Assembly (NCBI GenBank): GCA_934456435.1 | Contig: CAKSHH010000005.1 | Coordinates: 1 to 64,000 of the forward strand | DNA length: 64,000 nucleotides | Source: an uncultured Eubacteriales bacterium | GTDB taxonomy: Bacteria; Bacillota; Clostridia; Oscillospirales; Acutalibacteraceae | Direction: 5' to 3' | Shown: positions 60,442-64,000 of the stretch, piece after piece | Numbering within the stretch: position 1 is the first letter of the stretch | How the letters are laid out: every line of letters starts with the position of its first letter | Notes under the pieces: model-generated | What the model was told of the DNA's origin: nothing | Database searches by the model: none | What the model saw: the letters and a program-made list of their open reading frames with translations, nothing else | Made by a program: the position numbers and the translations under genes

Positions 60442-61209
60442 ATGCAATATAAAAACAAGGTCGAGATCTGCGGCATTGATACTTCGAGTCTCAAGGTGCT
60501 CAAAGAGGATAAAAAGATTGAACTTATCAACAGAGCACACAACGGAGACAAAGCGGCGCGCGACGAGATGATTCAAGGCAATTTGAAGCTTGTTCTTAGC
60601 GTTATTCAGCGCTTTTCCAACAGAGGTGAGCCGTTAGATGACCTGTTTCAAGTCGGCTGTATGGGGCTTATAAAGGCGATAGATAACTTTAATACCGATC
60701 TGACCGTAAAATTTTCGACCTATGCCGTTCCTATGATTATCGGCGAGGTCAGACGATACCTCAGAGACAATAACTCTGTTCGTGTCAGCCGTTCGCTCAG
60801 AGACACAGCTTACAAGGCGATTCAGGTCAGGGAAAGGCTTTCAAACGAGCTTAACCGCGAGCCGAAGGTTGAGGAAATAGCAAAAGAGCTTGATATGAAC
60901 AAAGAAGACGTCGTTATGGCTCTTGAAGCGATTGTTGAGCCTGTGTCGCTGTATGAGCCCGTTTATAATGAAGGCGGCGATGCGATTTATGTAATGGATC
61001 AAATCGGTGACAGAAACACGGCAGACAACTGGATGGATGAAATATTAATTCGTGATTCGATAAAAAGACTTTCACAAAGAGAAAAAAATATACTCAATCT
61101 GCGCTTCATGCTCGGCAAAACGCAAACCGAAGTTGCCAAGGAAATCGGAATTTCCCAGGCACAGGTATCTCGGCTCGAAAAGGGCGCATTAAAGAAGATT
61201 AAGAACTGA
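60442..61209 (+). CDS. sigG: Forespore sigma factor SigG
   Basis: A 255-residue sporulation sigma factor. N-terminal KVEICGIDTSSLKVL is the SigG hallmark; region 2 includes PLDDLFQVGCMGLIKAIDNF and KFSTYAVPMIIGEVRRYLRDN; region 4 is TQTEVAKEIGISQAQVSRLEKGAL. SigG drives late forespore genes such as the spoVA operon, members of which are at 19861-21320. SpoIIGA/sigE are not adjacent, although a spoIIM-like gene lies 2.5 kb downstream. Confidence 0.95.
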   Translation: MQYKNKVEICGIDTSSLKVLKEDKKIELINRAHNGDKAARDEMIQGNLKLVLSVIQRFSNRGEPLDDLFQVGCMGLIKAIDNFNTDLTVKFSTYAVPMIIGEVRRYLRDNNSVRVSRSLRDTAYKAIQVRERLSNELNREPKVEEIAKELDMNKEDVVMALEAIVEPVSLYEPVYNEGGDAIYVMDQIGDRNTADNWMDEILIRDSIKRLSQREKNILNLRFMLGKTQTEVAKEIGISQAQVSRLEKGALKKIKN

Positions 61210-61224
61210 AAAGGGGAGAGGACG

Positions 61225-62019
61225 TTGAAAAGAATACTGAAAACACCGCTTTTACCGTGCGGAAAAGCAACTGTTGCTGTGTCCTGCGAATCGGCAGACA
61301 CTATTGAAGCTCTTGAAAAAATCGGTGTTGAAGTGTTCAAAGTAAGCGTTAATCCTAAGCTTAATGCACCGGTTGCAAGCCATCCCGACTGCAATCTTTT
61401 ACAGCTTGATGAAAACACTTTTGTTTGTGATGAGGATTTAGCACCGTCTTTAGTTAGCTATATTCAGAAAAGCAATATTGTTAATTATTTAACAAAAGGG
61501 CAGGAGAAAAAAGAAAATGAACAGGTGAAAGTTTACAGCGAAAAAATAAGCTCACCTTATCCGGGTGAGGCTGTAATCAATGTTAAAAGGCTTGATAATT
61601 GCATTGTCTGCAACACAAAGCTTGTCGGCAAAACAATACAGGTTTATTCGGCTGCTAACAATCTCAATCTGTATCATTGCAACCAAGGCTATGTCGGCTG
61701 TTCATCTGCTTTAATCGCTCCGAACGCCGTGATGACCGATGATGAATCTGTTTATGATACTTTCCATCGAATAGGATTAGATTGCCTGAAGCTCTCTAAG
61801 GGTCAGATAAAACTGAGCGGATACAGTTATGGATTTATCGGTGGCTGCTGTGGGTTTATTGATAAAAATGTAATTGCATTTAACGGAAAGCTGAGTACGC
61901 ATAACGATGCAGATAATATAAAAAGTTTTCTTGATAAATATAATGTAAGCTTCATAGAATTGATTGACAATCCACTGACGGACATCGGCGGAATAGTTCC
62001 GATATTTGAAGAAGTGTAA
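61225..62019 (+). CDS. DUF6873 (GME-fold)-like protein next to sigG
   Basis: A 264-residue cytoplasmic protein starting TTG after AGGGGAGAGG. Two glycine/cysteine-rich motifs stand out: GYVGCSSALIAPNAVMTDD (~residues 152-170) and GFIGGCCGFIDKNVIAFNG (~200-218), with HCNQG and STHNDADN around them. This resembles the DUF6873 family with a guanidine-modifying-enzyme-like fold; I am only moderately sure. It is cotranscribed with sigG by position, so may be a sporulation gene. Confidence 0.5.
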   Translation: MKRILKTPLLPCGKATVAVSCESADTIEALEKIGVEVFKVSVNPKLNAPVASHPDCNLLQLDENTFVCDEDLAPSLVSYIQKSNIVNYLTKGQEKKENEQVKVYSEKISSPYPGEAVINVKRLDNCIVCNTKLVGKTIQVYSAANNLNLYHCNQGYVGCSSALIAPNAVMTDDESVYDTFHRIGLDCLKLSKGQIKLSGYSYGFIGGCCGFIDKNVIAFNGKLSTHNDADNIKSFLDKYNVSFIELIDNPLTDIGGIVPIFEEV

Positions 62020-62021
62020 AT

Positions 62022-62058
62022 ATAAGCGGTCGAGCATATCGGCCGCTGCTTTATTTTA
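62022..62058 (+). terminator. Rho-independent terminator
   Basis: AGCGGTCG pairs with CGGCCGCT (one G-U) with a 7-nt loop, followed by a T-rich stretch. Confidence 0.7.
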
Positions 62059-62134
62059 GATACTATTGTATTACACCCAAAACACCTATTTTTAATCCTT
62101 ATTTGTATAATTTTCCTATTTTAACTCCCCTATT

Positions 62135-62160
62135 TGATACAAAATATTTATTTTGTATCA
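62135..62160. promoter_or_regulatory. Perfect 26-bp palindrome upstream of the Xer gene
   Basis: TGATACAAAATA-TT-TATTTTGTATCA: two perfect 12-nt arms with a 2-nt centre. It ends 4 nt before the -35 of the recombinase promoter, so it looks like an operator or activator site. It lacks the 11-6-11 layout of a dif site. Confidence 0.6.
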
Positions 62161-62164
62161 TTAC

Positions 62165-62193
62165 TTGATTTTTTATATAGGATGTGGTACAAT
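62165..62193 (+). promoter_or_regulatory. SigA promoter for the Xer recombinase gene
   Basis: TTGATT at 62165-62170, 17-nt spacer, TACAAT at 62188-62193, 51 nt before the start at 62244. Confidence 0.6.
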
Positions 62194-62243
62194 GATAGTG
62201 CCCTATTGAGTTGGCTGTAAATTCTGTTAAAAGGAATGTTTAT

Positions 62244-63230
62244 ATGCACAGAGATGAGTTTGTCACGCTTCCGAAAAGTGTTATTGAATTTCTCAATTAT
62301 ATGTCGGTCGTCCGGAGTAAGTCGGAGCTTACCGTTCTTGAGTATGCGTCCGATCTTCGGCTGTTTTTCAGATTTATGCTGATGTATCGCGGACTTGTTG
62401 ACAAAGACACGGAATTTGAAAAGATTGCAATTGATTTTATCGGTCTCGATTTTATTAAATCGATTACAATAACCGACGCTTACGCTTTTCTTGCATATTG
62501 CAGAAATGAGCGACGCAACGATTCGGCATCAAGAGCGCGTAAAGTCTCTACCCTGCGTGCCTTCTTTAAATATCTTTCGGTCAAGACAAAACAGCTTGAT
62601 GAGAATCCGATGCAGGAGCTTGAGTCACCGAAATTAAAGAAAGCTTTGCCAAAATACTTGACTCTTGATGAAAGTGTCAAGCTTTTGGACAGTATTGACG
62701 GACGCTATAAGGAACGCGACTACGCAATTATCACTCTTTTCCTTAACTGCGGTTTGCGTCTTTCCGAGCTTTGCAGTCTTAATTATAACGATATTAAGAG
62801 TGACCATACAATGACAGTTACCGGTAAAGGCAATAAGGAACGCACAATTTATCTGAACGATATGTGCATCGATGCTGTCAATGAATATATGAAAGTGCGC
62901 CCCGTTGACGGTGTGAAAGACAAAAATGCGCTTTTCCTCAGCGGCAGAAAATGTAGGATAAGTCCCAAAACCGTTCAGCACATTGTTGAAAAGTACATTG
63001 AAAAATCCGGTCTCGGCGACCGTGGCTTTTCAACGCACAAGCTCAGACATACGGCCGCAACGCTTATGTATCAGCAAGGAAATGTTGATGTGCTCCTGAT
63101 TAAAGAGATTCTCGGCCACGAGAACCTCGCAACGACTGAGATATACACTCACATAGTCGATTCACAGCTCAAGGACGCGGTTTCGTCAAATCCGCTTAAC
63201 CAATTAAAAGACAAAAAGACTGCCGAATAA
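62244..63230 (+). CDS. Xer-type tyrosine recombinase
   Basis: A 328-residue XerC/XerD-type recombinase. Core-binding N-terminal domain (SVIEFLNYMSVVRSKSELTV) and catalytic domain with the first arginine in NCGLRLSEL, HxxR as HKLRHTAAT, and the closing GHENLATTEIYTH with the nucleophile Tyr. It likely resolves chromosome dimers at dif. The adjoining spoIIM-like gene echoes the B. subtilis spoIIM-fur-xerD layout, which favours XerD. The start at 62244 follows AAAGGAATG. It overlaps the converging gene by 27 bases. Confidence 0.92.
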   Translation: MHRDEFVTLPKSVIEFLNYMSVVRSKSELTVLEYASDLRLFFRFMLMYRGLVDKDTEFEKIAIDFIGLDFIKSITITDAYAFLAYCRNERRNDSASRARKVSTLRAFFKYLSVKTKQLDENPMQELESPKLKKALPKYLTLDESVKLLDSIDGRYKERDYAIITLFLNCGLRLSELCSLNYNDIKSDHTMTVTGKGNKERTIYLNDMCIDAVNEYMKVRPVDGVKDKNALFLSGRKCRISPKTVQHIVEKYIEKSGLGDRGFSTHKLRHTAATLMYQQGNVDVLLIKEILGHENLATTEIYTHIVDSQLKDAVSSNPLNQLKDKKTAE

Positions 63231-63839
63231 ATAGTCAAGCAGCGTTTTAACCGCTGAAGCGACAATAATAAATATAAAATTCCTGAGGAACGTTTTGTAG
63301 TACGCTGCAAAGCCGTAATTCAGGAATTTTCCCGTTTTAGAAATGCTTGCAACGATATATTCGGACATATTTATACTTTCACGACAGCACAGTATTACTG
63401 CAAGCATTGAAAGCACACAGTAAGGATACAGCATTATAATACAGTAAGCAAGTCCCTTTAATGTGTATTCGTTATAAAGGAAATAAGATATACAGCCAAC
63501 CAAAAAGCCGAAGCACAGCGGAACGGCATTGGTCAGAAGTGCACCGAAAACACAGAGTCCGAGGAAAAAAATCGCGATTGCAAAAATTGCCGGGTAAATT
63601 AAAAAGTAAAGAAACGACGCTCCTGCCGTGAATCTTTCCGAGTTCATTATTACGGTAGTAAAGTAGTCGGTTACTCTGAGATAGAGACTGCTCTCCCCTT
63701 TTCCGCTGAAACAGCCGATAATAATGCCCGAAAAGGCAAATATTATCGGCACAATTATTTTCCAATTTGATATTATTTCTGCGATTCTGATGCTGTATTT
63801 ATGAAGATTCAGCGTTTTTTTAGTTCCGATAACAGACAT
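63204..63839 (-). CDS. SpoIIM-like sporulation membrane protein
   Basis: A 211-residue protein with four to five hydrophobic helices and short hydrophilic ends, matching stage II sporulation protein M in length (about 214 residues), hydropathy, and location beside a Xer gene. SpoIIM belongs to the DMP complex that dissolves septal peptidoglycan during engulfment. The start at 63839 follows AAAGGAG. The call is by size, pattern and context; direct motifs are weak. Confidence 0.75.
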   Translation of the reverse strand: MSVIGTKKTLNLHKYSIRIAEIISNWKIIVPIIFAFSGIIIGCFSGKGESSLYLRVTDYFTTVIMNSERFTAGASFLYFLIYPAIFAIAIFFLGLCVFGALLTNAVPLCFGFLVGCISYFLYNEYTLKGLAYCIIMLYPYCVLSMLAVILCCRESINMSEYIVASISKTGKFLNYGFAAYYKTFLRNFIFIIVASAVKTLLDYLFGSLFVF

Positions 63840-63923
63840 AGCTTGTCAACTCCTTTGTAACAAGCTATGCTGGTTCGGCTTAAAAGATTCCGATATATCA
63901 ACTTGTTTTTGATAATGTTTCAG

Positions 63924-64000
63924 TCACATTCCGTATTCGTCAATACGCTTCCAGTCTATATCTACCTTCTTCGCGTCACCGCAAAATTGCTCGAAAATAC
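63924..64000 (-). CDS. C-terminal end of a gene running off the window
   Basis: On the minus strand the last 77 bases read in frame as IFEQFCGDAKKVDIDWKRIDEYGM (read as the 24 residues before TGA at 63924-63926; only IFEQFCGDAK and WKRIDEYGM are quoted as key parts) and stop. The composition looks protein-like and other frames are broken. It would be the neighbour upstream of the spoIIM-like gene. Family unknown. Confidence 0.4.
   Translation of the reverse strand, partial: IFEQFCGDAKKVDIDWKRIDEYGM

Noticed and set aside
62135..62160. dif site for the nearby Xer recombinase
   Set aside because: A dif site has two 11-bp arms with a 6-bp centre and resembles the known consensus; this palindrome has 12-bp arms and a 2-bp centre, so an operator is more likely.

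Overview
The window reads as a chromosomal segment from an anaerobic, spore-forming, glycan-degrading member of the Clostridia, most like the Oscillospirales / Ruminococcus group. The evidence is a class III (anaerobic) ribonucleotide reductase, a PerR-rubrerythrin oxygen-defence pair, sporulation genes (spoVAC, spoVAD, sigG, a spoIIM-like gene), type I dockerin modules on a secreted protein, several glycoside hydrolases, and consensus SigA-type promoters with strong Shine-Dalgarno sites. No ribosomal RNA operon, tRNA gene, CRISPR array, prophage or insertion sequence was recognised. This placement is an inference from gene content.

Layout. 0-6 kb: tail of a dockerin-like gene, then a ThuA-like protein, an RlmA-type rRNA methyltransferase, a BadF-type sugar kinase with a GH4 glycosidase, and a secreted GH39-like protein. 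6-8.4 kb (minus): a small-membrane-protein cassette with DUF2809, DUF2975, an XRE regulator and GtrA. 8.4-12 kb: a 1148-residue secreted protein behind a leader hairpin. 12-18 kb: rubrerythrin/PerR, a lipoprotein, a pseudokinase with PASTA domains, YbaK, Alr and a cyclophilin lipoprotein. 18-22 kb: a PflA-like radical SAM protein, a dockerin protein, spoVAC-spoVAD plus a tiny third gene, and a SecB-like protein. 22-29.6 kb: an envelope/phosphoesterase/glycan block ending in a frameshifted GH130 gene. 29.6-35.7 kb: DUF4037/TPR pair, nrdG, nrdD fused to a thioredoxin-like domain, and trxB. 35.7-41.7 kb (minus): GH5 and a four-gene SDR operon. 41.8-46.4 kb (minus): tmRNA with an unusual repeat array at its 3' end, smpB, yhbY, rdgB, ftsY, dnaA. 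46.6-63.2 kb (mostly plus): rpmH-rnpA-yidD-yidC-jag, two LCP proteins, RNase P RNA, recD2, comF, lemA/TPM, an MreB-like gene, esterase, GT2, sigG, a DUF6873-like gene, a Xer recombinase. A spoIIM-like gene and an incomplete gene close the window.

Gene orientation switches at the dnaA/rpmH gap: everything from 35.7 to 46.4 kb is minus and almost everything from 46.6 to 63.2 kb is plus. This fits an origin in or near that AT-rich gap, although no clear DnaA-box cluster was seen.

The two most unusual signals are (1) the tmRNA 3' flank, where ~153-bp units repeat in tandem, each carrying a copy of the terminal tmRNA sequence and an inverted copy of its T-arm; and (2) the self-contained deoxynucleotide module, where NrdD carries its own CPNC thioredoxin-like domain, sits beside thioredoxin reductase, and has a promoter overlapped by NrdR-like boxes. 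Also notable are a triply degenerate PASTA pseudokinase, an SDR fused to a zinc-binding module, and a leader terminator in front of the large secreted protein.
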